Of a stretch of DNA of 64,000 nucleotides, positions 42,806 through 51,343 are shown piece after piece. The DNA is taken from the NCBI GenBank assembly GCA_024233935.1, contig JACKOY010000009.1, positions 62,001-126,000 on the forward strand, read 5' to 3'. The notes under the pieces are model-generated. The model did not search any database, was not told where the DNA came from, and saw only the letters and a list, made by a program, of their open reading frames with translations. Position 1 is the first letter of the stretch; every line of letters starts with the position of its first letter. The position numbers were made by a program, and so were the translations under genes. The stretch comes from Spirochaetales bacterium (GTDB lineage Bacteria > Spirochaetota > Leptospiria > Leptospirales > Leptonemataceae).

Positions 42806-43295
42806 CCTGAACTGGCGGGCTCGATCTGACGTATTTCTTGCGGCGCGCGTTTTGCCCGCCGTCCTGCTCGCCCTTCTTTTGCTGGCCGGCGGGTGCGGCG
42901 AGACCGCCCGGGCCAATGGCGACGAGAGCATTCGCATTCACATCGGCGGCGTGCCCCTGGAAGTCGAAGTTGTCGCGAGCCCCTCGGCCCGCCAGCGCGG
43001 TCTGATGTATCGGGCGGAGCTGGAACCCAACCACGGCATGCTCTTTGTCTTTCCGGACACAGAGCAGCGCTCTTTCTGGATGAAAAACTGCCTGATTCCC
43101 CTGGATGTGGGCTTCTTTGACGAACGCCCCTTTCTACTAAATGTGGAGACCATGCAACCGGACGATGGCGTGGGTCGCTGGAATTCCCGCGGACCGGCCC
43201 GCTACGCGGTAGAGACCAATGCCGGCTGGTACGAACGCAATCTGATTCGGCGCGGCGCTCGTCTGGAACTGCCGAATCCAATCGAAGCCTATTAG
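42798..43295 (+). CDS. DUF192 lipoprotein
   Basis: A 165-residue protein. A membrane-targeting segment with LLAGGCGETARA gives a probable lipobox (AGGC). The DUF192 core is complete: VVASPSARQRGLMYRAELEP, GMLFVFPDTEQRSFWMKNCL and IPLDVGFFDE. The function of DUF192 is not known. The GTG at 42798 overlaps the end of the preceding lipoprotein gene by 8 bases; the longer frame starting at 42780 is less likely. The two are coupled. Confidence 0.78.
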   Translation: MADLNWRARSDVFLAARVLPAVLLALLLLAGGCGETARANGDESIRIHIGGVPLEVEVVASPSARQRGLMYRAELEPNHGMLFVFPDTEQRSFWMKNCLIPLDVGFFDERPFLLNVETMQPDDGVGRWNSRGPARYAVETNAGWYERNLIRRGARLELPNPIEAY

Positions 43296-43376
43296 TTAGC
43301 TCGTCCGATCAATGGTTCGAGCAACGGAGTCGTGACCCGGGTTCGTGAAGGCGGTTGAATGGAGCCGAAAACCGGA

Positions 43377-44210
43377 CTAGAACAGAACTTCCTGTCGCTC
43401 GCCCGATACAACCGGGGCAACACTGGCGGCGGCCAGGCCCCTTTCGCGCGCCACAACGATGGAATATCGCGTGCGTTCTCCGAGCACCAGAGGTCGGGCC
43501 CGCAAAAAGACCCGTCCGTACTTGAAGTGCTCAATCATTTCCAGTTTGGCGAAATCCCGATCGCAGAGGGCCCTTGCTTCTTCCTCTCGCAGGCAATCGT
43601 AGAACGGAAGCACGTCGCGGTAAAACCAGGCCATGGGGTGGGCCACAAGTTCGTCAGAGAACACGTCCCGCAATGTCCCCGGCACCATACCCGGGTCGAT
43701 GGCCGGAGATTTGGACCGGCGCTCGCCCAGAAATCTATACAGTCTTAGAATACGCTCACGCTCGGAGCGAGCGGGTTCCAGGATGCCCAACCAGCGTTCC
43801 CACGCCTTGCGCTCCCGGGCGCCCAGGCGACTGATCTGAGAAAGCAGATAATCTTCTTTGCGAAAGGCCGGATCGGAACAAAGCAGGTCCATGGCTTCCC
43901 CGCTGAGACAACAGATGTCTTCCCGGGGCCAGAGCGTGTAGGGATTACGCAGGAGATCGGCGCGCTGCGAGCTGCCCACCGGAGCCTGCACGACGCCAAA
44001 ACATTCCAGCAGCAGGTCCAGATTCTCACGCAAACCGAGCCGAATCAGCACTTCCAGGGGGCTTCCGGCGCGCTCGTAGCTGGCGCGGATGGTCCGCTTC
44101 AGGCGTTCCTGGCTTACACCGGGGCTGAGAATGATCTTCAGATTTTTTTGAATACGACGGACTTCGATCTCGGGCAATTCTTGAAACGCATCGGCCAGGT
44201 ACAAACTCAT
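43377..44210 (-). CDS. Conserved hypothetical protein downstream of purD
   Basis: A 277-residue soluble protein that I do not recognise. It is helical, with many Arg, Glu and Leu and four to five cysteines. REDICCLSGEAMDLLCSDP is a distinctive cysteine-rich patch. There is no signal peptide or membrane segment. Its ATG overlaps the purD stop by 4 bases, so it is translationally coupled to purD and valS upstream; whether it acts with purine synthesis is unknown. Confidence 0.6.
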   Translation of the reverse strand: MSLYLADAFQELPEIEVRRIQKNLKIILSPGVSQERLKRTIRASYERAGSPLEVLIRLGLRENLDLLLECFGVVQAPVGSSQRADLLRNPYTLWPREDICCLSGEAMDLLCSDPAFRKEDYLLSQISRLGARERKAWERWLGILEPARSERERILRLYRFLGERRSKSPAIDPGMVPGTLRDVFSDELVAHPMAWFYRDVLPFYDCLREEEARALCDRDFAKLEMIEHFKYGRVFLRARPLVLGERTRYSIVVARERGLAAASVAPVVSGERQEVLF

Positions 44211-45469
44211 TGTAGCGCCTTCACCCCTATATCCTTTCGGTAAAAAGTCCCCGGCGCCACGACCTTTTCCAGCCGTGCATAAGCGCGCTCCCGGGCATTC
44301 CGCAACCCGGAGCCGAGTGCGGTCAGGCCGAGAATGCGGCCGCCCGTGCTGAGAATGCGCCCGCCCTCGCGACGCGTTCCAGCATGGAAAAATATTATGT
44401 CACTTTCAGCGCTGTCAATGTTTTTTAGCTCAATGCCCTTCTTATAACTGCCTGGATAGCCGTCGGCCGCGAGCACTACGACCAGGGCCGCTCCAGGATG
44501 GAAATTCAGGGTTCGGTTGGGCGCGAATCGGCCACTGGCGGCCGTCTGAGCCAGTTCCCCCAGATCCTCGTTCAGCAGCGGCAGCAGGGCCTGGGTTTCC
44601 GGGTCGCCGAAGCGCACGTTGAACTCCACCACCCGGACCCGCCCTTCGTGAATCATGAGCCCGGCGTAGAGCAAGCCACGGTATTCGTGTCCATCGGCCT
44701 GCATGCCCGCCACGGCCCGGTCCAGGACCTGCTCCTGGACCGTTTGCATCACCGCCGCATCCATCATGGGCACCGGGAGATAAGCGCCCATTCCCCCGGT
44801 ATTGGGCCCCTGGTCTCCATCGAAGGCGCGTTTGTGGTCCTGAGAGGCCAGAAGCGGCAATGCCCGCACACCGTCGCAGATCGCAAACACCGAGGCTTCT
44901 TCGCCGGGCAAAAACTCTTCAATCACCACCCGGCGTCCGGCCTCCCCAAAACGGTCCCGTTCCAGTCGGTCACGCAGGGCCTGCTCGGCCTCCTGCCGAT
45001 CCATCGCCACGACCACGCCTTTGCCCTGGGCCAGGCCATCGGCCTTGATCACAATAGGGGGTTCGAGGCCCTCACAATATTCCAGGGCCGGTCCAATGGC
45101 TTCAAACACGCGGGAAGCGGCAGTCGGAATTCCGTGCCGCTCCATAAAATCTTTGCTGAAGGCCTTGGAACCTTCCAGCCGGGCCGCCGCAGCCCGGGGC
45201 CCAAAGACGGGGCATACGGAGCTCAATGCATCCGAGATTCCATTTACAAGCGGGTCTTCAGGACCGACCACGACCAGGTCATAACGCTCCTGCTCCACGT
45301 GACGCCGCAACCCGGGCAGGTCGGAAAGATTGAGCCCCGCTATCAGGCTGTCTTCGGGAAAGCCGCCGTTGCCCGGAAAGGCACGCAGGTCAGAAACGCG
45401 CTGACTCTTGCGCAACTTCCAGTAGAGGGCGTGCTCGCGCCCGCCGGAGCCGAGAAGCAAAACCTTCAT
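44207..45469 (-). CDS. purD: Phosphoribosylamine-glycine ligase
   Basis: PurD joins glycine to phosphoribosylamine with ATP, step 2 of purine synthesis. The 420-residue protein starts MKVLLLGSGGREHALYWKL and has EDPLVNGISDALS, GSKAFSKDFMERHGIPTA, IKADGLAQGKGVVVA and the catalytic FNVRFGDPETQALLPLL. FDGDQGPNTGGMGAYLP is also typical. valS ends 11 bases upstream. Confidence 0.97.
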   Translation of the reverse strand: MKVLLLGSGGREHALYWKLRKSQRVSDLRAFPGNGGFPEDSLIAGLNLSDLPGLRRHVEQERYDLVVVGPEDPLVNGISDALSSVCPVFGPRAAAARLEGSKAFSKDFMERHGIPTAASRVFEAIGPALEYCEGLEPPIVIKADGLAQGKGVVVAMDRQEAEQALRDRLERDRFGEAGRRVVIEEFLPGEEASVFAICDGVRALPLLASQDHKRAFDGDQGPNTGGMGAYLPVPMMDAAVMQTVQEQVLDRAVAGMQADGHEYRGLLYAGLMIHEGRVRVVEFNVRFGDPETQALLPLLNEDLGELAQTAASGRFAPNRTLNFHPGAALVVVLAADGYPGSYKKGIELKNIDSAESDIIFFHAGTRREGGRILSTGGRILGLTALGSGLRNARERAYARLEKVVAPGTFYRKDIGVKALQ

Positions 45470-45480
45470 GAGACCATCAC

Positions 45481-48198
45481 CTACCGCGAACCGATGCGCA
45501 CAAGTCGATCCAGAGCCGAACGCACCGCCGCCAGACGCTCTTCGGTCTCGCCCAGCTTCTGGCGCTCCTTTTCCACGACATCTGCCGGGGCGCCGTTCAG
45601 AAATCCGGGATTCTCAAGTTTCTTCTTTCCCGTCCCGAGCAGCTTTTCCAGGCGCTGCTGCTCCTGGTGCAGACGACCGGTCTCCCGGGCAACGTCCAGC
45701 ACACCCTCAAGAGATACAAACACCTGACCTTCGCGGAAAGATTCCATGGCATCGAAGGGCCCGGGCTGGTAGTCGGCCGCCACCACTGCTTTTTCAATTT
45801 TTGCCAGGCGGTCTATGGCTGCAGCCCGGCCCTGGATCATTGCGGCCAGTTCCTGATCTGCCGAAGCCACAACGATGCTGACCTTTCTGTCCGGTGCGAT
45901 GCCCATCTCCGCACGGATCAATCGGACGGCGCCGATTACATCTTGCAGCAAAGCCAGGCTACGGGCCGGAGCCGCGGCGGCCGCCGGAAGTTCCAGAACC
46001 GAAGGCCAGGGATTTGTCATGAGGAACTGCTCTCGATCGCTGTGGCGTTCCTTCCAGTGGCTGAGATGGTGATACAATTCTTCGGTAATATAGGGCATAA
46101 ACGGATGCAGCAACGCCAGGCAGTTCTCCAGGACAAAAAATGCGACCTGCCGGGCGCTCTCAGCGGAAGTTTCACCCATCTTGCCAAAGATACGCGGCTT
46201 GATGAACTCGATGTACCAGTCGCAAAAGGTTCGCCAGGTGAACGAATAGATCTCTTCCGCGGCCTGCTGAAAACGATACGCCGATAGCGCGTCGTCCACA
46301 GACTGAATCGCCCGATTCAATTCGGTAAGAATCCACGAGTCCTCGGCTTCGAGTTCGAGCCCGAGCAGGGCCGACTGATGCGGAACCGCCTTGAACGCAC
46401 CGGGCAGGTTCATTGTCACGAAGCGACTGGAATTCCAGATCTTGTTGGCAAAGTTCTGGTAACCCTTAAGACGCTGTTCTGAGTAGAGCGCGTCTTTGTT
46501 TTCGGGCAGAGTTGCCATTAGAAAAAAGCGAAAGGCGTCGGCTCCGTATTCTTCTACGGCCTTAAGCGGATCGACGACATTGCCAACTGTCTTGGACATT
46601 TTACGTCCGTGTTCGTCGCGCATGAGGCCGTGGATGTATACTTCACGAAAAGGCGGCGCGTCCATGAAGTGCACGCCCATCATGATCATACGGGCTACCC
46701 AGAAGAAAATGATATCAAAACCCGTGACCAGGACCGTGGTGGGATAATAGGTTTTCAAATCTTCGGTCTTTTCCGGCCAGCCCAGAGTGGAGAAGGGCCA
46801 CAAGGCCGAAGAAAACCAGGTGTCGAGCACGTCCTCGTCCTGACGCAACTCGACCGCGCGCCCGTAGTGCTCGCGGGCGGCCTGAGCCGCCGCTTCCTCG
46901 CTTTCGGCAACGAAGTAGTGGTCATCGGGTCCGTACCAGACTGGAATTCGATGCCCCCACCAGAGCTGGCGAGAAATACACCAGTCCCGGATCTCTTCCA
47001 TCCAGTGAAAGTAGGTGCGTTCCCATTGTCGGGAGACGAAGCTCACCGAACCGTCCCGAACAGCCTGCATGGCCTTGTCCGCCAGCGGCTGCACTCGCAC
47101 GTACCACTGAGTGGAAACCATCGGCTCCACAACAGCGCCGCTGCGGTGTGATCGCCCGACTGCCATCTTGTGGGCTTTCTGGCCGCGCTCCAGGCCCGCT
47201 TCCGCAAGGGCTTCCTTGACGGCCTTACGCGCTTCGTAGCGATCAAGACCCGCAAAGCGACCGCCGTTCTCGTTGATAGCGCCGGTTTCGGTAAGGATCG
47301 TGATGAATTCCAGATTGTGCCGGCGGCCCGTCTCGTAGTCGTTGGGGTCGTGAGCAGGAGTTACTTTCACAGCCCCCGAGCCGAACTCCGGATCGACCAG
47401 TTCGGCATCGCCGATAATACGAATCTCCCGTTCCAGAAAGGGATGCCGCACTGTCTTTCCGACCAGTGCCTTGTAGCGGGCATCGTCCGGATGTACGGCA
47501 ACTGCGGTGTCTCCCAGCATGGTTTCGGGACGGGTGGTGGCCACGACGATCTCTCCGGAACCATCGCTGAGCGGGTAAGCAAAGCTATAGAGTTCCCCCT
47601 GAAACTCTTCGTCGTATTCGACCTCAAGATCAGAAAGTACAGTCCGCATCACGGGATCCCAATTGACCATCCGGGTGTCGCGGTAAATGAGCCCGCTTGC
47701 GTGTAGCTCCAGAAAAACCCGCCGCACGGCCGCCGAAAGGCCGTCGTCCATCGTGAATCGCTCGCGATTCCAATCCAGGGAAAAGCCCATCAATCGCTGC
47801 TGCCGAACGATCTTGCCGCCGGACTCTTCTTTCCATTTCCAGACCGCCCGGACAAAAGCCTCGCGACCGAGGGCATGCCGATCCTGACCCTCGGCCTGCA
47901 GGTTCTTTTCGACCTTCAGTTGGGTTGCGATGCCGGCATGATCCATGCCGGGCATCCAGAGCGCACGCTTGCCGCGTTTGCGGGCGACCCGAATCAAGAC
48001 ATCTTGAATCGTCTGATCGAGGGCGTGACCGACGTGTAGTTCGCCGGTGACATTGGGGGGCGGGATAACGATGGTGTAGGGTTCACCGTCGTCGTTGCCG
48101 CCGTAGTCGGGGCTGAAAGCTCCGCTCTTTTCCCAGCGCTCGTACCAACGAGCTTCCACTTCCTGGTGGTCATACCGCGAGCCGAGCTCAACTGCCAT
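45481..48198 (-). CDS. valS: Valyl-tRNA synthetase
   Basis: ValS charges tRNA-Val. The 905-residue protein has the class I signature in PPNVTGELHVGHALDQ (HIGH variant HVGH), the editing domain with TTRPETMLGDTAVAVHP, and the KMSKS loop in EHGRKMSKTVGNVVDP (KMSKT). The WCISRQLWWGHRIPVW block and a C-terminal coiled coil (EKLLGTGKKKLENPGF then VVEKERQKLGETEERLAAV) are normal for the family. It stands between a small lipoprotein (20 bases upstream) and purD. Confidence 0.97.
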   Translation of the reverse strand: MAVELGSRYDHQEVEARWYERWEKSGAFSPDYGGNDDGEPYTIVIPPPNVTGELHVGHALDQTIQDVLIRVARKRGKRALWMPGMDHAGIATQLKVEKNLQAEGQDRHALGREAFVRAVWKWKEESGGKIVRQQRLMGFSLDWNRERFTMDDGLSAAVRRVFLELHASGLIYRDTRMVNWDPVMRTVLSDLEVEYDEEFQGELYSFAYPLSDGSGEIVVATTRPETMLGDTAVAVHPDDARYKALVGKTVRHPFLEREIRIIGDAELVDPEFGSGAVKVTPAHDPNDYETGRRHNLEFITILTETGAINENGGRFAGLDRYEARKAVKEALAEAGLERGQKAHKMAVGRSHRSGAVVEPMVSTQWYVRVQPLADKAMQAVRDGSVSFVSRQWERTYFHWMEEIRDWCISRQLWWGHRIPVWYGPDDHYFVAESEEAAAQAAREHYGRAVELRQDEDVLDTWFSSALWPFSTLGWPEKTEDLKTYYPTTVLVTGFDIIFFWVARMIMMGVHFMDAPPFREVYIHGLMRDEHGRKMSKTVGNVVDPLKAVEEYGADAFRFFLMATLPENKDALYSEQRLKGYQNFANKIWNSSRFVTMNLPGAFKAVPHQSALLGLELEAEDSWILTELNRAIQSVDDALSAYRFQQAAEEIYSFTWRTFCDWYIEFIKPRIFGKMGETSAESARQVAFFVLENCLALLHPFMPYITEELYHHLSHWKERHSDREQFLMTNPWPSVLELPAAAAAPARSLALLQDVIGAVRLIRAEMGIAPDRKVSIVVASADQELAAMIQGRAAAIDRLAKIEKAVVAADYQPGPFDAMESFREGQVFVSLEGVLDVARETGRLHQEQQRLEKLLGTGKKKLENPGFLNGAPADVVEKERQKLGETEERLAAVRSALDRLVRIGSR

Positions 48199-48218
48199 GC
48201 TGACCAGCGATCCTGGCC

Positions 48219-48530
48219 TTATCTGCCTCGTAAAACTGAAAACTGCTCATCGAACTCCGAGCGCACCTCGGCTTCGGTCTTTCCATAGATGGGATCGCAG
48301 GGGGACGCTCGGGGTTCCCGCAAGCGCAGATAACGCTCGTAGTCCAAAGTGCCGTCGTCCCGCACGAAATCCCGGTCCAGAAAGTGCCGCTCTCCCAGAT
48401 AGACATTGGAAGCCGCATCGCAGGGTTCCGGGGGAGTCACCTCGTCCCAGAGTCCCTCTTTCAGATCCCGACAACTTGCGAAAGCCATCCAGGCGATACA
48501 AACACACAATTGACCCGTTCGGTTGAGCAT
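48219..48530 (-). CDS. Small lipoprotein upstream of valS
   Basis: A 103-residue protein with lipoprotein signal (LCVCIAWMAFASC). The mature part has two more cysteines and acidic and aromatic residues, with no domain I know (RHFLDRDFVRDDGTLDYERY). ATG 48530 starts MLNRTGQLC. A candidate promoter lies at 48562-48590 and a 6-bp hairpin (48539-48554) near the start contains the only GGAG in its right arm. It is probably co-transcribed with valS. Confidence 0.6.
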   Translation of the reverse strand: MLNRTGQLCVCIAWMAFASCRDLKEGLWDEVTPPEPCDAASNVYLGERHFLDRDFVRDDGTLDYERYLRLREPRASPCDPIYGKTEAEVRSEFDEQFSVLRGR

Positions 48531-48538
48531 AACGTTAC

Positions 48539-48554
48539 CGGCTCCGCAGAGCCG
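48539..48554 (-). promoter_or_regulatory. Hairpin masking a ribosome-binding site (possible)
   Basis: On the minus strand CGGCTC-TGCG-GAGCCG makes a 6-bp stem whose right arm holds GGAG, 11 bases before ATG 48530. Folding would hide it from ribosomes. Confidence 0.3.
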
Positions 48555-48561
48555 CCTTGTT

Positions 48562-48590
48562 AGTATCGCACCCGGGAAGGCCCGGAGCAA
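48562..48590 (-). promoter_or_regulatory. Candidate promoter for the lipoprotein-valS-purD operon
   Basis: On the minus strand TTGCTC (48590-48585) and GATACT (48567-48562) are 17 bases apart. Both are partial matches to sigma-70 boxes. Confidence 0.4.
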
Positions 48591-48624
48591 GAAGGGCTAC
48601 GCCAAAAAAAATCCCGCCCAGGGC

Positions 48625-48653
48625 TTGCCAAACTACCGCCGGATCCCTTACAT
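48625..48653 (+). promoter_or_regulatory. Weak candidate promoter for thioredoxin gene
   Basis: TTGCCA (48625-48630), 17 bases, TTACAT (48648-48653). The -10 is a poor match. It would start transcription within the palindrome at 48664-48687. Confidence 0.3.
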
Positions 48654-48663
48654 ACGAATGATG

Positions 48664-48687
48664 ACATATACCTACCAGGGTATATGT
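48664..48687. promoter_or_regulatory. Perfect 9-bp palindrome upstream of thioredoxin (operator-like)
   Basis: ACATATACC-TACCAG-GGTATATGT: two 9-base arms match exactly around a 6-base centre, 28 bases ahead of the thioredoxin ATG. It lies just downstream of the candidate promoter, where a repressor would block. The ATACC...GGTAT core resembles operators of CsoR/CstR-family repressors, but this is only by pattern. It could also form an RNA hairpin. Confidence 0.55.
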
Positions 48688-48715
48688 TGCGAACGAGAGT
48701 GAAAGGAAGGAAGTT

Positions 48716-49039
48716 ATGGCACAGGCAACAAGCGACGCCAGCTTTGAAAGGGACGTCCTGCTGTCCGATCGGCCAGTACTCGTCGATTTCTGGGCGGAGT
48801 GGTGCGGGCCCTGCCGCATGCTCGGGCCCATACTGGATCGAGTGACGGTCGAACTTGCTGGCCGGGCACGGGTTCTGAAGCTGAACGTAGATGAAAATCC
48901 GGTCGTGGCGCGACGCTACGGCATCAGCGCGATTCCCACAGTCCTTGTGTTTCATAACGGCCGCGTGGCCCAACAGATCGTGGGCGTGCGACCGGAGCGG
49001 GCCTATGTCGAGGCGGCCCGCGTTGGCGCCCCGACCTAA
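48716..49039 (+). CDS. trxA: Thioredoxin
   Basis: A 107-residue thioredoxin with the active site FWAEWCGPCRML, the buried Asp (VDFWAEW), the cis-proline in SAIPTVLVFHNG and the normal length. It reduces disulphides with electrons from thioredoxin reductase. AAGGAAGG lies ahead of the ATG. It is preceded by the palindrome at 48664-48687, so it may be under a dedicated repressor. A second thioredoxin-domain protein at 55341 shares the same WAEWCGPCRML core. Confidence 0.93.
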   Translation: MAQATSDASFERDVLLSDRPVLVDFWAEWCGPCRMLGPILDRVTVELAGRARVLKLNVDENPVVARRYGISAIPTVLVFHNGRVAQQIVGVRPERAYVEAARVGAPT

Positions 49040-49124
49040 CACAAGCCAAATAAATTAAATTGACCCTGTCGGAGAACAGTGGCAGAGTTTCCCCCGCTGA
49101 GCCTTTCGGCCTGGAGATGTTTCG

Positions 49125-49838
49125 TTGAGCTCAATCCCGGTACCGTTGCCCTTCACTGATCGTCGGCGCCGCATTCGAAGGCCACTGAGTTTGATTCTGG
49201 TCGGCCTTTTGATGCTGGCCCTGCCGATCATCAACTACGTAAACATCGCTTTCGTCCTGCACCTGCCGCTGCACGTCTACGAACTCATTTTCGGAACACT
49301 GGAACCGTACGAAATGGTGCTGCTTCTTGCGCCAATCCCGGTCGGAATCGGACTGCTCCTGGTGAAGCGCTGGGGCTGGTGGCTCTTCCTGGTGTTCTCG
49401 CTGGCGATGATCCTCTACAATGCGGTCGTGTTTGCCGTCCGACCGGCCGTCGAGAATCTCGGCGCGCTGATCCTGGCGGTTATCGGCCTGGTGGCCATGG
49501 CCTACGTGCTCCGACCCGACATCAGCGCCCCTTATATGAAGATGTATCCACGGGGCTGGCGCGGGCAGAAAAGAAAGCCGATCTCCGCCCGCATCAGGGT
49601 GGATGGTCAGGAGCTGGAAGCGCTCGACGCGAGTGTGCGGGGCGTGTACGTGCGCTGGAGCGGTTGCGACAGGGAGCCCGGAGAGGCGACGCGCGTAAGG
49701 CTCAGACTGGGTGAGGAAGACTTCGAGTTGGATGCCGGAATCGTTCGTGTGGATCGACTGGGCGCCGGTCTTGCGTTTCGAAACCTGGACTCCGCCGTGG
49801 AACGCCGGCTGCAAAAGGCCCTTCGGCGCGCGTCTTAG
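49125..49838 (+). CDS. Membrane protein with C-terminal PilZ domain
   Basis: A 237-residue protein. Four hydrophobic segments (about 20-45, 58-75, 82-100, 108-125) precede a cytoplasmic PilZ domain (about 150-235), the c-di-GMP receptor module. The binding motif is seen as KRKPISARIRVDG (RxxxR-like) and LDASVRGVYVRW (DxSxxG), then LRLGEEDFELDAGIVRVD. It probably responds to c-di-GMP at the membrane. The start is TTG 49125 with GGAG 8 bases upstream. It converges with the small gene at 49839. Confidence 0.72.
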   Translation: MSSIPVPLPFTDRRRRIRRPLSLILVGLLMLALPIINYVNIAFVLHLPLHVYELIFGTLEPYEMVLLLAPIPVGIGLLLVKRWGWWLFLVFSLAMILYNAVVFAVRPAVENLGALILAVIGLVAMAYVLRPDISAPYMKMYPRGWRGQKRKPISARIRVDGQELEALDASVRGVYVRWSGCDREPGEATRVRLRLGEEDFELDAGIVRVDRLGAGLAFRNLDSAVERRLQKALRRAS

Positions 49839-50078
49839 CTAGACTGTCAGATCCAGAAAGAGGCCCGGGCTTGCGCCCTCGGGTCGTCCAAAGGCGCGCG
49901 AACTGTAGTCAGAAGTGACCCCCCGCAGCTGTTCCAGGGAGAGACCGGACCGCTCGGGCGAAAAGCGCGGGGCAACCGCGGCCGTTGGCTGGATGGCCTG
50001 GTTGCTGTAACGATGCACGGGATAGACAAAGACTCCCGGCATACGCGAAACATTCTGCGAACCCCCGTCAATGCGCAT
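49839..50078 (-). CDS. Possible small protein
   Basis: A 79-codon frame, MRIDGGSQNVSRMPGVFVYP to the end GLFLDLTV, adjacent to the PilZ gene in convergent orientation (stop codons touching). Amino acid composition is protein-like (Ser, Pro, Val, Arg, few Cys) and it fills the gap that would otherwise be empty. No clear ribosome-binding site or domain. It could be an orphan or lineage-specific protein. Confidence 0.4.
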   Translation of the reverse strand: MRIDGGSQNVSRMPGVFVYPVHRYSNQAIQPTAAVAPRFSPERSGLSLEQLRGVTSDYSSRAFGRPEGASPGLFLDLTV

Positions 50079-50143
50079 GTTCTGATTATCGACTGGCGGA
50101 CGACGAACTTGACAGGGCTGTGCATGCGTCGGGGGCTGTGACG

Positions 50144-50953
50144 ATGGTTCGGATCCCGAATTTGTTCCGGAGCAAGACCGGTTTACGCCTGCTTACCGGA
50201 GTTGCATTACTGGCGTGCTTCTGCACTCCCCCCTGGCAGCGAACAAATGGGTTTATCGACCGCAATGATTTGCCTCTGAACATCACGCCATTGCGCGGCG
50301 GAGTCTGGTTGATCCAGGACTTCAATTACTACCCCACAAACCAGGTCATGTACATCGATCCGGACGAAGGCGCGGTTTTCGTGGACGCCACCTGGACCTA
50401 CAAGGGCGCCCGCCAGATTCTATGGAAGGCCGCGGCAAATACCCGCGGTGACTTTCTGGCCGTAGTGCTTACGGGCTTTCCGCTCTTTCGCACCGGCGGG
50501 CTCGATCCCTTCGCAACCCATCGCATGGCCATTCTCATGCAACGGCAAACCCCGCGACTGATGCGCGAGAACTGGGACCTGATGCAGGATGAGATGCTGC
50601 GCTCGTTTTCCAGCTGGCGCCGCTTCGATCCGGTGCCCGCGACGGTGCTGTTCGATCGATCGGTAGGGCTTCTGGAAGACCGGGTCCATCTGTACCATTT
50701 TGGTCCGGCGTTTACGCCCGATAGCGTGATCGTGCACTTCCCGCAGGAACGCGTAATTTACGCCGGTAGCGTACTCAGCGACCCGCCCGTGTTCATGGAC
50801 CATGCCGTGCTTGATGGCTACGACCACGTTCTTGACGAAATTGAGAAGCTGGACTTTGACCTGATCGTAAGCGGCCACGGTGAACCCCTGCGGGACCGAA
50901 CCTTTGTGGAAACCGTGCGAGAACGCGTCCGCCGCCTGCGAACACGTGGATAA
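50144..50953 (+). CDS. MBL-fold lipoprotein without metal ligands
   Basis: A 269-residue protein with signal and possible lipobox (GVALLACFC). The metallo-beta-lactamase fold is seen in GGVWLIQDFNYYPTNQVMYI and GAVFVDATWTYKGARQILWK. But the metal site HxHxDH is replaced by VVLTGFPLFRTGG, which has no His or Asp ligand. The closing motif VSGHGEPL retains a His, as in the MBL sequences where it binds metal. It probably cannot bind the usual zinc pair. GGGGG precedes the ATG by 9 bases. Confidence 0.62.
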   Translation: MVRIPNLFRSKTGLRLLTGVALLACFCTPPWQRTNGFIDRNDLPLNITPLRGGVWLIQDFNYYPTNQVMYIDPDEGAVFVDATWTYKGARQILWKAAANTRGDFLAVVLTGFPLFRTGGLDPFATHRMAILMQRQTPRLMRENWDLMQDEMLRSFSSWRRFDPVPATVLFDRSVGLLEDRVHLYHFGPAFTPDSVIVHFPQERVIYAGSVLSDPPVFMDHAVLDGYDHVLDEIEKLDFDLIVSGHGEPLRDRTFVETVRERVRRLRTRG

Positions 50954-51065
50954 CTTTTTTCCTGGCGCGTCGAAAAAGCGCTACAGAGTCCAGCCGGAAG
51001 GCCGATTCACTTATCAGGGCCCACCTGCATGGATGCAACGGGGCTGGTTTTGCACGGAGGCAAGC

Positions 51066-51281
51066 ATGTTACACGAACAGTACGAAGATCTGGATCCGGA
51101 TTACCGCGCTACGATCTTCATGGGGCGCTCTCGATTGCTGTCCAGCGTCGAAAGTCATACGCTACTCCCCGACAACCGTTTGAATGCACGTTCATTGCTT
51201 GACGACTCGCAGATGCAGGTCGTCAAGAGGATCAGGACCCGCCGACTGGAACCGGTGCTTGATCGCTTTCAACCGGACTGA
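51066..51281 (+). CDS. Possible small protein
   Basis: A 71-codon frame MLHEQYEDLDPDYRATIFMG to RLEPVLDRFQPD. GGAGG stands 5 bases before the ATG at 51066. The N-terminus is acidic and the C-terminal half is basic with no cysteine. No known domain. It lies between the MBL-like gene and tpiA, on the same strand. Confidence 0.5.
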   Translation: MLHEQYEDLDPDYRATIFMGRSRLLSSVESHTLLPDNRLNARSLLDDSQMQVVKRIRTRRLEPVLDRFQPD

Positions 51282-51343
51282 CCCCGCAGGCCGGCTGTTG
51301 AAATAAATTGACAGCTGGCCTCGCCGCCCCACCCACTGGGCCG

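Noticed and set aside
41759..42937. Minus-strand frame of 392 codons over the FlgT-like lipoprotein
   Set aside because: Antisense to a gene with signal peptide, lipobox and domain evidence; no independent signal.
44498..45727. Plus-strand frame of about 409 codons over purD and valS
   Set aside because: purD and valS are certain on the other strand; this frame has no domain and poor ribosome-binding context.
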